This document shows positions 9,018 to 17,796 of a DNA stretch of 64,000 bases, piece after piece (within the stretch, counting starts at the first letter, position 1; every line of letters starts with the position of its first letter). A program made the position numbers and the translations under genes. Below the pieces are notes generated by a model. That model had not been told where the DNA came from. It searched no databases and saw only the letters and a program-made list of their open reading frames with translations. The DNA is from Saxibacter everestensis (lineage in GTDB: Bacteria; Actinomycetota; Actinomycetes; Actinomycetales; Brevibacteriaceae): contig NZ_CP090958.1 in NCBI RefSeq assembly GCF_025787225.1, positions 2,652,550 to 2,716,549 of the forward strand. The letters run 5' to 3'.

Positions 9018-9551
9018 CTACTTCAACAGGATCTTTTTACACGTGCGTAGATTTCGCGTCGTCGTGTTGACCCGGGCGGATGACTTGGCTGCGGCCTTCG
9101 CCAGCCCGCTGTCGACACTCTGCCCCCGCAGGACTTCCCAGTAGACCACCGGCAGGTCCGACTGCGATTCAGCGACCCGTTCGACGTCCACGTCGAGTCC
9201 CAGCGCTACCAGCTCAGCCAGGGCGTCAGGGTCCGAGCCGAAAATCAGGTAGGGATGGCGCTCGTCCTCATTCGTGTCGAAGGGATACTGCGCAACCGCT
9301 GCCGCCAGTGTCGCCTTCGGCACGACGATCACCCTCGCCTGGTACCGAAATGCCTCCCGCAGCACCTCCTCGCAGCGCCGCGAAATGTCGTTCAGCTCCC
9401 CCGACTGACACCGGAACAGTACGTTTCCACTGGCGAGCACGGTTCGCACATCGTCGAAGCCGCCCTCGGTGAAGGCATCCCGGACGTCGGCCATCTTGAG
9501 GTTCACCCCGCCGACATTCACGCCGCGCAGCAGCGCCACGAATTCCACCAC
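9018..9551 (-). CDS. DUF1697 family protein
   Basis: A 177-residue soluble protein matching DUF1697: it opens FVALLRGVNVGGVNLKMADVR, continues with ASGNVLFRC, and ends NTTTRNLRTCKKIL, the usual 'RN' end motif of this family. The function is not known. It begins with GTG 6 bases after the hemL stop, so it is probably cotranscribed with hemL. Confidence 0.82.
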   Translation of the reverse strand: MVEFVALLRGVNVGGVNLKMADVRDAFTEGGFDDVRTVLASGNVLFRCQSGELNDISRRCEEVLREAFRYQARVIVVPKATLAAAVAQYPFDTNEDERHPYLIFGSDPDALAELVALGLDVDVERVAESQSDLPVVYWEVLRGQSVDSGLAKAAAKSSARVNTTTRNLRTCKKILLK

Positions 9552-9557
9552 GATGGC

Positions 9558-10958
9558 CTACTCTTCTGGCCGAACCGCCTGCGCGGCGGCCGCGGCCTTC
9601 GCTGCCGCCGGAACCGCCGCCAGAATCCGATCGAGAATGTTGTAATCGTGTGCTGCCGAGAGGAACCAGGACTCGAACGCGCTCGGTGGCAGGTGAATGC
9701 CGGAGTCGAGCATGGAATTGAAGAACGCCGCGAAGGCCGGCGTGTGCTGCGCCCGGGCATCGTCGTAGTTGCGCACTCCCTCAGCCAGCCGGCGCTGCAG
9801 AGCCGTGTCACGCTCATCCATGAAGAAGAAGCTGAACATGGAACCGGCGGACTGCAGGACATATGGCGCTCCGGCGGCATCCAGCGCCTCGGAGACGCCC
9901 TTCCGGAGCACATCTGCCGCGCTCTCCAGCCCGGGATACACGTCGTGGCTGATCGTTCCACGCAGGGTGGCGAGTCCAGCGGCCGTCGCCACCGGGTTTC
10001 CGGAGAGAGTCCCTGCCTGGTAAACCGGTCCGTTCGGGGCGAGGTAGCTCATCACATCGGCCCGCCCTCCGAAGGCTGCCGCGGGGAATCCTCCGCCCAT
10101 GATCTTGCCGAAGGTAAACAGGTCTGCCGGTCCGTTCCGATATGGTCCCTCGTACCCGTACCAGCCCGAGGCGGAAACCCGGAAGCCGGTCATCACCTCG
10201 TCGGAAATCAGCAGCGCGCCGTGCTCAGCGGTAACCGACCTGAGTCGCTCGGTGAAGCCGGGCAGCGGCGGAACGACGCCCATGTTTCCCGGCGATGCCT
10301 CGGTGATCACGGCCGCGATCTCGTCTCCATGCCGGGCGAAAGCCTCGATCACCGCATTCTCGTCGTTGTACGGCAGCACTATCGTCTCGGCCGCCGAGGC
10401 CCCGGTGACGCCGGGTGTGTCGGGCAGCGCGAAGGTAGCAAGGCCGGAACCGGCAGATGCCAGCAGCGCATCGACGTGACCGTGATAGCAACCGGCGAAC
10501 TTGACGATCTTCGTCCGGCCGGTGAAGCCGCGCGCCAACCGGATCGCGCTCATAGTGGCTTCGGTGCCTGAGGAAACCAGTCGGACCTGTTCCACCGGAG
10601 CTACCCGGGAGACAATTTCCTCGGCCAGGAGCACTTCGTTTTCACTCGGCGTCCCGAATGAGAATCCCTTGCCGCTGGCCTCGGCCACCGCTGCCTCGAC
10701 GTCCGGATGCGCGTGGCCAAGGATCATCGGCCCCCAGGAACCGATCAGGTCAACGTACTCACGGCCATCGACGTCCGTCATCAGGGCGCCGCGGGCGGAG
10801 GCCATGAAGCGCGGCGTGCCGCCAACCGCATGGAAGGCCCGGACGGGCGAGTTGACGCCCCCAGGGGTCACGGCCTGGGCGCGGGCGAACAGCGCCTCTG
10901 ATTTCGCTGTGCTGTGGCTGACTGGCTGGGTTACTGGCGTTGGCTGGTTCTCACTCAC
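9558..10958 (-). CDS. hemL: Glutamate-1-semialdehyde 2,1-aminomutase HemL
   Basis: PLP enzyme that converts glutamate-1-semialdehyde to 5-aminolevulinate, the second dedicated step of the C5 heme pathway after HemA. The family start [13 protein letters not shown], the cofactor-binding [16 protein letters not shown] and the PLP lysine in [18 protein letters not shown] are all present. The frame extends to 10976; I place the start at GTG 10958 (MSENQPTP), where CACAAT lies 6 bases upstream and no ribosome site is visible. It is separated from hemB only by a marR gene. Confidence 0.94.
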   Translation of the reverse strand: MSENQPTPVTQPVSHSTAKSEALFARAQAVTPGGVNSPVRAFHAVGGTPRFMASARGALMTDVDGREYVDLIGSWGPMILGHAHPDVEAAVAEASGKGFSFGTPSENEVLLAEEIVSRVAPVEQVRLVSSGTEATMSAIRLARGFTGRTKIVKFAGCYHGHVDALLASAGSGLATFALPDTPGVTGASAAETIVLPYNDENAVIEAFARHGDEIAAVITEASPGNMGVVPPLPGFTERLRSVTAEHGALLISDEVMTGFRVSASGWYGYEGPYRNGPADLFTFGKIMGGGFPAAAFGGRADVMSYLAPNGPVYQAGTLSGNPVATAAGLATLRGTISHDVYPGLESAADVLRKGVSEALDAAGAPYVLQSAGSMFSFFFMDERDTALQRRLAEGVRNYDDARAQHTPAFAAFFNSMLDSGIHLPPSAFESWFLSAAHDYNILDRILAAVPAAAKAAAAAQAVRPEE

Positions 10959-11019
10959 CAGTCCATTGTGACGCACACGCCCGGTGAGGCGATTCGCCCG
11001 GTTGACGAGAGACGCCGAT

Positions 11020-11523
11020 TCAGAGCGACCGGAGTTCCCGGAGGTGGTTCGACATCGATTCCATCGCGCGGCCCATCACAGCGATTTCACGTTCGGTAAG
11101 CCGGTCGATCACATGGCGTCGAACCCCGCGAACATGCACGGGCGCGGAATCCTGCAGCAAGGCATAACCGGCCTTCGTCATCCGGCACAGCACTCCCCGG
11201 CCGTCTTCCCGGATGGCGCTGCGCACCAGGAGGCCACGGAGTTCCATTCTGCCGACGATATGCGTCAGTCGCGATCGGGAGATCGCCACGTCCCTGGCGA
11301 GCACGGCCATCCGCATCGAGTGTTCCGGCTGCTCGCTGAGCCGGACCAGAAGCTCATACTCGCTTAGGCCTATGCCGTGCGATGCCCGCAGTTCCTGGTC
11401 GAGCTGCGCCATCAGCAGCAGGCTGGCTTCCATGTAATTGCGCCAGGCGTGCTGCTCGCTTGCGGACAACCATTCGACATCGTCTTTTCCGACATCAACG
11501 GCCTCAGCGACGTGATTCGACAT
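11020..11523 (-). CDS. MarR family transcriptional regulator
   Basis: A 167-residue winged-helix regulator. It has an N-terminal dimerisation helix, [20 protein letters not shown], the recognition helix region [20 protein letters not shown], and a wing with [15 protein letters not shown]. The usual DRR of the wing reads DGR. It lies inside the heme gene string between hemB and hemL with about 44 bases on each side, and has its own leaderless-type promoter (TATTGT, 11536-11531, 7 bases before the ATG). Whether it controls heme genes is unknown. Confidence 0.87.
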   Translation of the reverse strand: MSNHVAEAVDVGKDDVEWLSASEQHAWRNYMEASLLLMAQLDQELRASHGIGLSEYELLVRLSEQPEHSMRMAVLARDVAISRSRLTHIVGRMELRGLLVRSAIREDGRGVLCRMTKAGYALLQDSAPVHVRGVRRHVIDRLTEREIAVMGRAMESMSNHLRELRSL

Positions 11524-11530
11524 GAACTAA

Positions 11531-11536
11531 ACAATA
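11531..11536 (-). promoter_or_regulatory. -10 box of leaderless marR promoter
   Basis: TATTGT on the minus strand, 7 bases before the marR ATG, with no ribosome site between. No clear -35 element is visible. Confidence 0.45.
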
Positions 11537-11567
11537 CTCACTCCGGTTAGGAAGTGTGCGGCATGCG

Positions 11568-12587
11568 TCAGTCTTCGGAAGTGCGCGGCACGCGTGTGCC
11601 GGTTCCGCCGGTCAGGCTCTGCGCAACCTCGGTCGCCCAGTAGGTCAGGATCACGTCTGCACCGGCGCGCTTGAATCCGAGCAGCGATTCAATGATCGCC
11701 GGCCAGCGTTCGATTGCCCCGGCCGCGGCCGCTAGCTCGATCATCGCGTACTCGCCGGAGATCTGATAACTCCACACCGGGACATCGACGTGCGCGGAAA
11801 TGTCGGCAAGCACATCGAGATACGGCATCCCGGGTTTCACCATCACGATGTCGGCGCCCTGCTCGATGTCCAGCCGGACCTCCCGCCCGGCCTCGCGTCC
11901 GTTCGCTGCGTCCTGCTGGTAGGTGCGGCGATCGCCCTTGAGCTGGGATTCCACCGCCTCACGGAACGGGCCATAGAACGCGGAAGAAAACTTAGCGGCG
12001 TACGCCAGGATGACCACATCAATGAATCCGTACGCGTCAAGGGCGGCGCGGACGTGCGCGACCTGGCCGTCCATCATCCCCGACAGGCCAAGAACAGAGG
12101 CGCCCGCCCGGGCCTGGGCCAGCGCCATCGAGGCATAGCGCTCGAGTGTCGCGTCGTTGTCCACCACGCCTGCGTCGTCGAGCACGCCGCAGTGACCGTG
12201 ATCGGTGAACTCGTCGAGGCAAAGATCAGCCATGATCACCGTTTCATCGCCGACTGCCTCGGCCAGCGCGGAGATGGCACGGTTGAGGATGCCGTCGGGT
12301 GCGTCGGCCTGACTTCCCTCGGCGTCTCGCAGCGAAGGGATGCCGAACAGCATCAGCCCTCCGACGCCAGCCGCAACGGCTTCCTTGGCTGCGGCGACGA
12401 GGGAGTCAAGCGTGTGCTGCCGAACGCCCGGCATGGTTGTCAGGTCAATCGGCGTCTCGATGCCTTCCTTGACGAACATCGGGAGCACCAGGTCCGCTGC
12501 GTGCAGGCGATGCTCGGAGACCAACCGGCGGATGGCCGGGGTGGTGCGCAACCGGCGCGGCCGCTGTTCCAGGTCGACGGCCGCCAT
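11568..12587 (-). CDS. hemB: Delta-aminolevulinic acid dehydratase HemB
   Basis: Condenses two 5-aminolevulinate molecules to porphobilinogen. It is 339 residues with the Schiff-base lysines in [12 protein letters not shown] and [12 protein letters not shown]. The metal loop reads [12 protein letters not shown]: the outer two cysteines of the zinc site are kept, but the middle one is Asp, an intermediate between zinc and magnesium types that is common in actinobacteria. The ATG directly follows the hemD stop (TAGATG). Confidence 0.95.
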   Translation of the reverse strand: MAAVDLEQRPRRLRTTPAIRRLVSEHRLHAADLVLPMFVKEGIETPIDLTTMPGVRQHTLDSLVAAAKEAVAAGVGGLMLFGIPSLRDAEGSQADAPDGILNRAISALAEAVGDETVIMADLCLDEFTDHGHCGVLDDAGVVDNDATLERYASMALAQARAGASVLGLSGMMDGQVAHVRAALDAYGFIDVVILAYAAKFSSAFYGPFREAVESQLKGDRRTYQQDAANGREAGREVRLDIEQGADIVMVKPGMPYLDVLADISAHVDVPVWSYQISGEYAMIELAAAAGAIERWPAIIESLLGFKRAGADVILTYWATEVAQSLTGGTGTRVPRTSED

Positions 12588-14207
12588 CTAACGGGCCCTC
12601 CGGCGCGCGGCACCCTTGCGCTGGCTCGGCCGCAGGACGGGTTCGCCTGCCTCGATCGCGGCGTCCCGGGCGGACTGAGCAAAGTCGGCAAGGCTTTCCA
12701 CCAGCGAGATCGCGTTGGTTTCGCTTGCCAGCACGTCGACCCTGAGCCCATGTTCTTCGGCGGTCTTGGCTGTAGCCGGGCCGATGCACGCGATAACGCA
12801 GCTCGCATGCGGCTTTCCGGCGATGCCGACCAGGTTGCGAACCGTAGACGAGGAGGTGAAAAGCACGGCGTCGAAGGTTCCGTTCTTGATCGCCTCACGA
12901 ACCGGCGCGGGGGGCGGCGACGCGCGGACCGTGCGGTAGGCGGTGACGTCGTCCACTTCCCATCCGCCTTCCTGCAGACCGGCCACGAGCGTCTCGGTGG
13001 CAATGTCAGCACGCGGCAGGAACACCCGGTTGATCGGGTCGAGCACCTTGTCGAATGGCGGCCAGTCAACCAGAAGTCCCTTGGCAGACTGTTCACCACT
13101 CGGAACGAGGTCCGGTTCGATGCCCCAGTCGCGCAGGGCTTGAGCGGTTACTCCACCGACTGCCGCGATTTTCAGCCCCGCGAATGCCCGCGCATCCAGG
13201 CCGAATTCGCTGAACTTCTCCTTGACGGCGCGAACCGCGTTAACCGAGGTGAAACCGACCCATTCGTAGCGGCCGGTGACCAGCCCCTTGATTGCCTTCT
13301 CCATTTGCTGCGGCGTCCGCGGCGGCTCGACGGAAATAGTCGGGACGATGGTACTGACAGCGCCGAACTCGGTAAGTCGTTCCGTGGTGGATGTGGACTG
13401 ATCCTTGGTGCGCGGCACCAGGACGTTCCAGCCAAACAGCGGTTTGGTCTCAAACCAGGAAAGGGCCGCCCGATGTGCGATCCCCGGACCGAGCATCGCA
13501 ACCAGGTCGGTACCCAGCTCACGGCGCCGGGCCAGCGCAGCCAACTGCGGCTTGACCTCGGCCAGAGTGGTCTCGACCGAGGCCTGCGAAACACGCGTGC
13601 CGTCAGCACTGATCACTATCGGCGTCTCGGGCTTCCAGCCGTCCTCGATCATCGCGGCCGAGGTTTCAATCAGTTCCCCGGCTGAACCGAGCAGCACGTT
13701 GGAAGTCTTCTTTCCACTGACGACGTTCTGCACGGCCTGGGGCCCGGCCTGCACCACGTGCACTCCGCGAACCCCATCAGCGGTCAGCGGGACACCGGCG
13801 TACGAAGCCACTGCCGCCGGAATTGAAACGCCCGGCACAACCTCGAACTGGATGCCGGCCTTGCGGCACGCCAGCCCTTCTTCGGCGAGACCGGCGAAAA
13901 CGGCGCCATCGCCATCCAGCAGCCGCACAACATGACCGTGGTCCTTCGCTGCCTTGACCAGTCGTTTGGCTCGGGCCGCGTTGGACATCGGAAGCGACGC
14001 GGCATCGGCTTCGATGCCGATCAGCTCGGCATCGTTCTTCGCGTACCGTTCGACGACCGCGGCGTAAATATCGCGGTCGTAGATGATCGCACCGGCTTGC
14101 TCGATCGCCTCAATCGCTCGCACTGTGAGAAGACCAAGGTCTCCGGGACCCACACCGACGAAGCTAATGGATCCCAGCGGCTTGCTATTGGCTTTAACCG
14201 TGCTCAC
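12588..14207 (-). CDS. hemD: Uroporphyrinogen-III synthase with N-terminal C-methyltransferase-like domain
   Basis: A 539-residue fusion. Residues about 12-245 resemble the SAM-dependent uroporphyrinogen-III methyltransferase fold, opening VGVGPGDLGLLTVRA. Residues about 260-515 are the HemD domain that cyclises hydroxymethylbilane, starting NVLVPRTKDQ and including VGFTSVNAVRAVKEKF and FTSSSTVRNLVG. In the first domain the usual GGDP loop reads DGDGAVFAG, so methyltransferase activity is uncertain. This fusion is known in mycobacteria and relatives. The GTG at 14207 has AAAGGAG 7 bases upstream and is preferred over the TTG at 14213. It follows the hemC stop by 2 bases. Confidence 0.9.
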   Translation of the reverse strand: MSTVKANSKPLGSISFVGVGPGDLGLLTVRAIEAIEQAGAIIYDRDIYAAVVERYAKNDAELIGIEADAASLPMSNAARAKRLVKAAKDHGHVVRLLDGDGAVFAGLAEEGLACRKAGIQFEVVPGVSIPAAVASYAGVPLTADGVRGVHVVQAGPQAVQNVVSGKKTSNVLLGSAGELIETSAAMIEDGWKPETPIVISADGTRVSQASVETTLAEVKPQLAALARRRELGTDLVAMLGPGIAHRAALSWFETKPLFGWNVLVPRTKDQSTSTTERLTEFGAVSTIVPTISVEPPRTPQQMEKAIKGLVTGRYEWVGFTSVNAVRAVKEKFSEFGLDARAFAGLKIAAVGGVTAQALRDWGIEPDLVPSGEQSAKGLLVDWPPFDKVLDPINRVFLPRADIATETLVAGLQEGGWEVDDVTAYRTVRASPPPAPVREAIKNGTFDAVLFTSSSTVRNLVGIAGKPHASCVIACIGPATAKTAEEHGLRVDVLASETNAISLVESLADFAQSARDAAIEAGEPVLRPSQRKGAARRRAR

Positions 14208-14209
14208 AG

Positions 14210-15169
14210 TCAAGCTCCTTTAGTGGACATTGTGGTGGGTAAGTTGCCATCGATCCGCTCGAGCAGCAGGTCGGCCAGTTCCTCGCCAAGCGTGCGGGCG
14301 TCAACCACCCGGCCCTGCACGGAATGACGAATCAGATGCCCGTCGGCATCTGCCAATACTGCCGCCAGCGACAGCTCGAGACCGGCGTCGCCTTCGACCA
14401 CCTCGGCCAGCGCCCCCAGCGGGGCAGAGCAGCCGGCCTCGGCCCGGGACAGCACGGCCCGCTCGGCGATGACGCACGCACGGCTTTCCGCGTCGTCGAG
14501 TTCGGCCAGCGCCTTGGCGATGAAACGTTCCTGGTCCGTGCTGGTCGCCGTGATGGCGCGGCATTCGACGGCGAGGGCGCCCTGGCCCGGAGCCGGCAAC
14601 ATCTGCAGAGGATCGATCACCTCGGTGATCCGATCAGTTTCACCGAGCCGGCGCAGGCCTGCATTCGCCAGCACAACGGCATCAGCAGCCCCTGAGGTCA
14701 CGGCCTCGATTCTGGTTCCGACGTTTCCGCGAATCCCGATCACCTCGATGCCGAACCCAAGCGCCTCAAGCTGAACCTGACGGCGGGGCGAGCCGGTCGC
14801 CACCTTCGAGCCAACCGGAAGCTCGCCAAGGGTCAGATTGTCGCGGGCGATCAGGGCGTCCCGAGGATCTTCCCGTCCGGGCACCGCGACCAGGTCGATT
14901 CCGGGTTCCGGGGTCGTCGGCAGGTCCTTCAGCGAGTGCACGACGAAGTCGACCTCGCCGCGAAGCAGCGCGTCCCGTACGGCGGAGACGAAGACTCCTG
15001 CGCCGCCCATCGTGACCAGCGGCGCCCGGTTGACATCACCCTCGGTCACGATATCGACGAGCTCGACCGGGATCCCCGTCACCGCGGTCAGTCGCTCGCC
15101 TACCAGCTTCGACTGTGTCCGGGCGAGTTTGCTGCGCCGAGTGCCCAGGCGCAGAACTGGGGTGGTCAT
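14210..15169 (-). CDS. hemC: Porphobilinogen deaminase (hydroxymethylbilane synthase) HemC
   Basis: Links four porphobilinogens into hydroxymethylbilane. It is 319 residues: LGTRRSKLARTQS at the start, the catalytic Asp in VDFVVHSLKDLPT, substrate-binding arginines in GSPRRQVQL and IRGNVGTRIEAV, and the cofactor-attachment cysteine in RAEAGCSAPLGAL near residue 250. The ATG overlaps the hemA stop by 4 bases (ATGA). Confidence 0.96.
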   Translation of the reverse strand: MTTPVLRLGTRRSKLARTQSKLVGERLTAVTGIPVELVDIVTEGDVNRAPLVTMGGAGVFVSAVRDALLRGEVDFVVHSLKDLPTTPEPGIDLVAVPGREDPRDALIARDNLTLGELPVGSKVATGSPRRQVQLEALGFGIEVIGIRGNVGTRIEAVTSGAADAVVLANAGLRRLGETDRITEVIDPLQMLPAPGQGALAVECRAITATSTDQERFIAKALAELDDAESRACVIAERAVLSRAEAGCSAPLGALAEVVEGDAGLELSLAAVLADADGHLIRHSVQGRVVDARTLGEELADLLLERIDGNLPTTMSTKGA

Positions 15170-16605
15170 GACTTCTCCTGAATCGAAATGTTGCCTGGCA
15201 AATGCTGCAGCTGCTCGCTGTCGAACACGGTGCCCGGTAACGGCAGTACGTCTAGCGGACCGGTGGCATCGATCGAGAGGTCGAAAAGCGCCCGGAGTGC
15301 ATCGGCGTAGCTCCCACCACCAGGTTCCGCGGCGAGTTCCTTCACCCGGACCGTCGGCGTGTGCATCAGCTTGTCGGCCAGCCGGTGCATGCTCTTGCGC
15401 ACCTCGTCGAGAACTCTCGCATCAACGTCCGGGCCGAGACGGGCAGCAAGCCGCGCGAACTCCTTGTCGCGGACAGCCTTTGCCCGGCCGCGCAGCGCTA
15501 TCACCGTCGGCGCAACCGAATTGGCGCGCCGCTTGCTGATCAGCTTTGCGGTCTCACTCGCGATGATGGCGCGAACCGCGGCAATCGCATTCGTGACGTC
15601 GGCGGCATCGTGATGCGGACCGGCGGCGAAAATCCGGCTGAGCTCCTCAAGCCCCACCAGCCTGACGTCGTCGATGTCGCCAACTTCGGGGGCGATATCG
15701 CGAGGAAGCGCCAGGTCGACAAAGAACTGCCGGCGCCGGGCATGCGCATCCCCTCGCTGCACCGACCGGGTCGTGCGAAGGTCGCGCGTCGTGCGCAGTT
15801 CGCGAGCAGCGGCGACTGAGTCGGCCCCGATGATTGTGCCCCTGGCTCCGGTGCAGGAGACGATCAGGTCCGCGTCCGCCACTTCGGCAACCAGCGTGTC
15901 CCGATCCAGTTCGACCGCTCGGCCGGCGACCGTAGCGGCGAGGCGTTGCGCGCCGTCAAGGCTGCGGTTGGCAATGGCGATCCGTCCGACGCCGAGCCTG
16001 CTGAGGTTCGCAACCACAAGGCTGCTCATCGCGCCGGCGCCGACCACGAGTGCGTTCACCGCGCCCAGATCGCCGAGCCAGCCGGGTGCCGAGTCGAGCG
16101 CGCCGCTCAGCAGTGATTGGGCCACCCGGTCCAGGCCAGTTTCGGAATGCGCCCGCTTGCCCACCCGCAGCGCCTGCTGAAGAATGCGTCCCAGCTCACT
16201 GCTCAGGTTTCCTTCGGCCTGTCCCAGCGAAAGAGTCGCGCGGAGCTGACCAAGGATCTGCGCCTCGCCGACCGCCATCGAGTCCAGGCCGCAAGCCACG
16301 GTGAGCAGGTGTTCGACCGCCCGCTCTTCGTAGTGCACATAAAGGTGCTCGCTGAGCGTCGTCCATTCAGTGCGGATCGCGTCGACCAGCGCACCCCCCA
16401 GGTCGGCGAGACCGCCGTGGAAGGTGCTGACGTCGGCAATTATCTCCAACCGGTTACAGGTAGCCAGCACGGCGACACCGTTGACGTAGCCACCTTCGGC
16501 GATCGCCCGGCTCAGCTCGCGGACCTGCGACTCAGAGAGCGCAGCCTTCTCCAGCACCGACATCGGAGCAGAGCGATGCGAGATTCCTACGATGAGGAAG
16601 GCCAT
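15166..16605 (-). CDS. hemA: Glutamyl-tRNA reductase HemA
   Basis: First enzyme of the C5 pathway: reduces glutamyl-tRNA to glutamate-1-semialdehyde with NADPH. It is 479 residues. It starts MAFLIVGISHRSAP, has the nucleophilic cysteine in VLATCNRLEI near residue 50, GEAQILGQ near residue 115, and an NADPH-binding region NALVVGAGAMSSLV. The ATG abuts the rex stop (TAGATG), which puts it directly under rex. Confidence 0.95.
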   Translation of the reverse strand: MAFLIVGISHRSAPMSVLEKAALSESQVRELSRAIAEGGYVNGVAVLATCNRLEIIADVSTFHGGLADLGGALVDAIRTEWTTLSEHLYVHYEERAVEHLLTVACGLDSMAVGEAQILGQLRATLSLGQAEGNLSSELGRILQQALRVGKRAHSETGLDRVAQSLLSGALDSAPGWLGDLGAVNALVVGAGAMSSLVVANLSRLGVGRIAIANRSLDGAQRLAATVAGRAVELDRDTLVAEVADADLIVSCTGARGTIIGADSVAAARELRTTRDLRTTRSVQRGDAHARRRQFFVDLALPRDIAPEVGDIDDVRLVGLEELSRIFAAGPHHDAADVTNAIAAVRAIIASETAKLISKRRANSVAPTVIALRGRAKAVRDKEFARLAARLGPDVDARVLDEVRKSMHRLADKLMHTPTVRVKELAAEPGGGSYADALRALFDLSIDATGPLDVLPLPGTVFDSEQLQHLPGNISIQEKS

Positions 16606-17352
16606 CTAGGACAACTCCTTGGCCATGACCAGTTCGTCGGCCGCGGCACGTTGCGCGTGAAAGGCGAGAATCTGGAGTTCGATCGACAGGTCGACTTTTC
16701 GCAACTGGACCCAGTCAGGCACCTGCAGCACGCTCGGGGCGAAATTAAGAATTCCGCGGATACCGGCAGCAACCGCCCGATCGCAGATTTCCTGCGCTAC
16801 CGGGCCGGGAACGGCCAGCACCGCAAGGTGTGCCCCGGTTTGATCGATAACTGTTTCGAGGTCATCGATGCTGCGCACCAGGACGCCGGAGACGGTCGTT
16901 CCGACGATTGCCTCGTCGGCGTCGAACATGGCGACAACTGTGAAGCCCCTTGAGGCGAAGCCGGAGTACTGCGCGAGGGCGGTTCCGAGGTTTCCGGCAC
17001 CGAAGATGGCGACGTTCCAGTCCTGGCTCAAACCGAGGTTTTCCGAGATCTGCTCAACCAGGACCTTGACCTCGTATCCGACGCCCCGGGTTCCGTAGGA
17101 GCCGAGATACGAGAGGTCCTTGCGCAGCTTGGACGAGTTCACGCCGGCGACCTCAGCGAGGTCTTCGGAGGACACAGTGATCACGCCGTCTTCCGCAAGT
17201 GTGCTGAGCGCTCGCAAATAGACCGGAAGCCTCGCGACGGTGGCGTCCGGAATGCCACGCTCGGCATCAAAAACGGTTCCATCCTTATCGGTGCCTGGCT
17301 TGGCGATAACCGCCGGCCAGCCCACCCGATCTGCGGACTCGGACTGCGACAA
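16606..17352 (-). CDS. rex: Redox-sensing transcriptional repressor Rex
   Basis: Represses respiratory and redox genes and lets go of DNA when NADH is high. It has an N-terminal winged helix (GIPDATVARLPVYLRAL, then NSSKLRKDLSYLGSYGTRG, the recognition part), a Rossmann NAD(H) domain with FGAGNLGTALAQY, and the conserved end RKVDLSIELQILAFHAQR. The frame extends to a TTG at 17430, but that lies on top of the Rex operator and upstream of the likely -10 box, so the true start is probably TTG 17352 (GGAG 12 bases upstream) or GTG 17325. It is followed without a gap by hemA. Confidence 0.9.
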   Translation of the reverse strand: MSQSESADRVGWPAVIAKPGTDKDGTVFDAERGIPDATVARLPVYLRALSTLAEDGVITVSSEDLAEVAGVNSSKLRKDLSYLGSYGTRGVGYEVKVLVEQISENLGLSQDWNVAIFGAGNLGTALAQYSGFASRGFTVVAMFDADEAIVGTTVSGVLVRSIDDLETVIDQTGAHLAVLAVPGPVAQEICDRAVAAGIRGILNFAPSVLQVPDWVQLRKVDLSIELQILAFHAQRAAADELVMAKELS

Positions 17353-17387
17353 GGGGGTCGGTGTCTCCTCGGCTGAATCGAACTGCG

Positions 17388-17393
17388 ATACTA
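17388..17393 (-). promoter_or_regulatory. Candidate -10 box of the rex-hem promoter
   Basis: TAGTAT on the minus strand, about 35 bases before the preferred rex start. The Rex operator lies 19 bases upstream, over the expected -35 region. No good -35 hexamer is visible. Confidence 0.45.
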
Positions 17394-17412
17394 TGCGATC
17401 CAGCCTAGGCGC

Positions 17413-17430
17413 TTGTGAAGGGAAGCACAA
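17413..17430. promoter_or_regulatory. Rex operator (ROP site)
   Basis: TTGTGAAGGGAAGCACAA matches the published actinobacterial Rex operator TTGTGAA-N4-TTCACAA at 12 of 14 defined positions, with a perfect left arm and the outer five bases of the right arm intact. It is placed to block the promoter of rex and the hem genes behind it, implying autoregulation. Confidence 0.8.
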
Positions 17431-17526
17431 AGTGGACGAATCCCCTGAAATGTGCTCCAGCGGCGCAATCTAAGGGCTCGGCACACCCGGACAGTGACGG
17501 GCTTCACATCCGGCTCGCCCGGTCAG

Positions 17527-17778
17527 TCAGGAAGATCCGGACTCCGGCGCCAGCGCCTTTCGCAACCGGTCGGCGTCCACTCGCCAAAACGCGTGCTGGA
17601 CACCGTCGATCAGCACCACCGGCACCTCGTCCGAATACTTCGACCGCAGCTGGGCATCCTGGTCGACGTCGACCTCAGCAAAGTGGTGACCGGTCTCCCG
17701 TGCCACCGCCTGCACGATCGGCCGCGCCTCGTCGCAGAGGTGGCAGTTGGCGCGGGAAACTAAAAGAACCTCACTCAT
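17527..17778 (-). CDS. Glutaredoxin family protein
   Basis: An 83-residue thioredoxin-fold protein: EVLLVSRANCHLCDEARPIV with a CxxC redox site, and EVPVVLIDG, the cis-proline segment. It fits the DUF836/glutaredoxin-like group. The frame runs on upstream to 18009, but the ATG at 17778 gives the correct fold start. It is divergent from the HAD gene, only 18 bases away, and appears to be leaderless, with TACCCT (17791-17786) 7 bases before the ATG. Confidence 0.85.
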   Translation of the reverse strand: MSEVLLVSRANCHLCDEARPIVQAVARETGHHFAEVDVDQDAQLRSKYSDEVPVVLIDGVQHAFWRVDADRLRKALAPESGSS

Positions 17779-17784
17779 AATTGC

Positions 17785-17791
17785 TAGGGTA
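17785..17791. promoter_or_regulatory. Shared divergent -10 box, TAGGGTA
   Basis: The heptamer TAGGGTA reads TAGGGT on the plus strand, 6 bases before the HAD ATG, and TACCCT on the minus strand, 7 bases before the glutaredoxin ATG. Both genes would be leaderless and share nearly the same -10 bases within an 18-bp gap. The promoter assignment is inferred from spacing. Confidence 0.55.
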
Positions 17792-17796
17792 ATGCC

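Noticed and set aside
9003-9018. Hairpin with T-tract on the plus strand near the DUF1697 stop
   Set aside because: GATCCT and AGGATC are followed by TTTTT, but no plus-strand gene precedes it and the Ts encode the lysines at the DUF1697 C-terminus.
11790-13685. 631-codon plus-strand open frame across hemB and hemD
   Set aside because: It is antisense to two well-supported enzymes, with amino-acid make-up typical of a reverse-frame shadow (Arg, Gly and His rich) and no recognisable domain.
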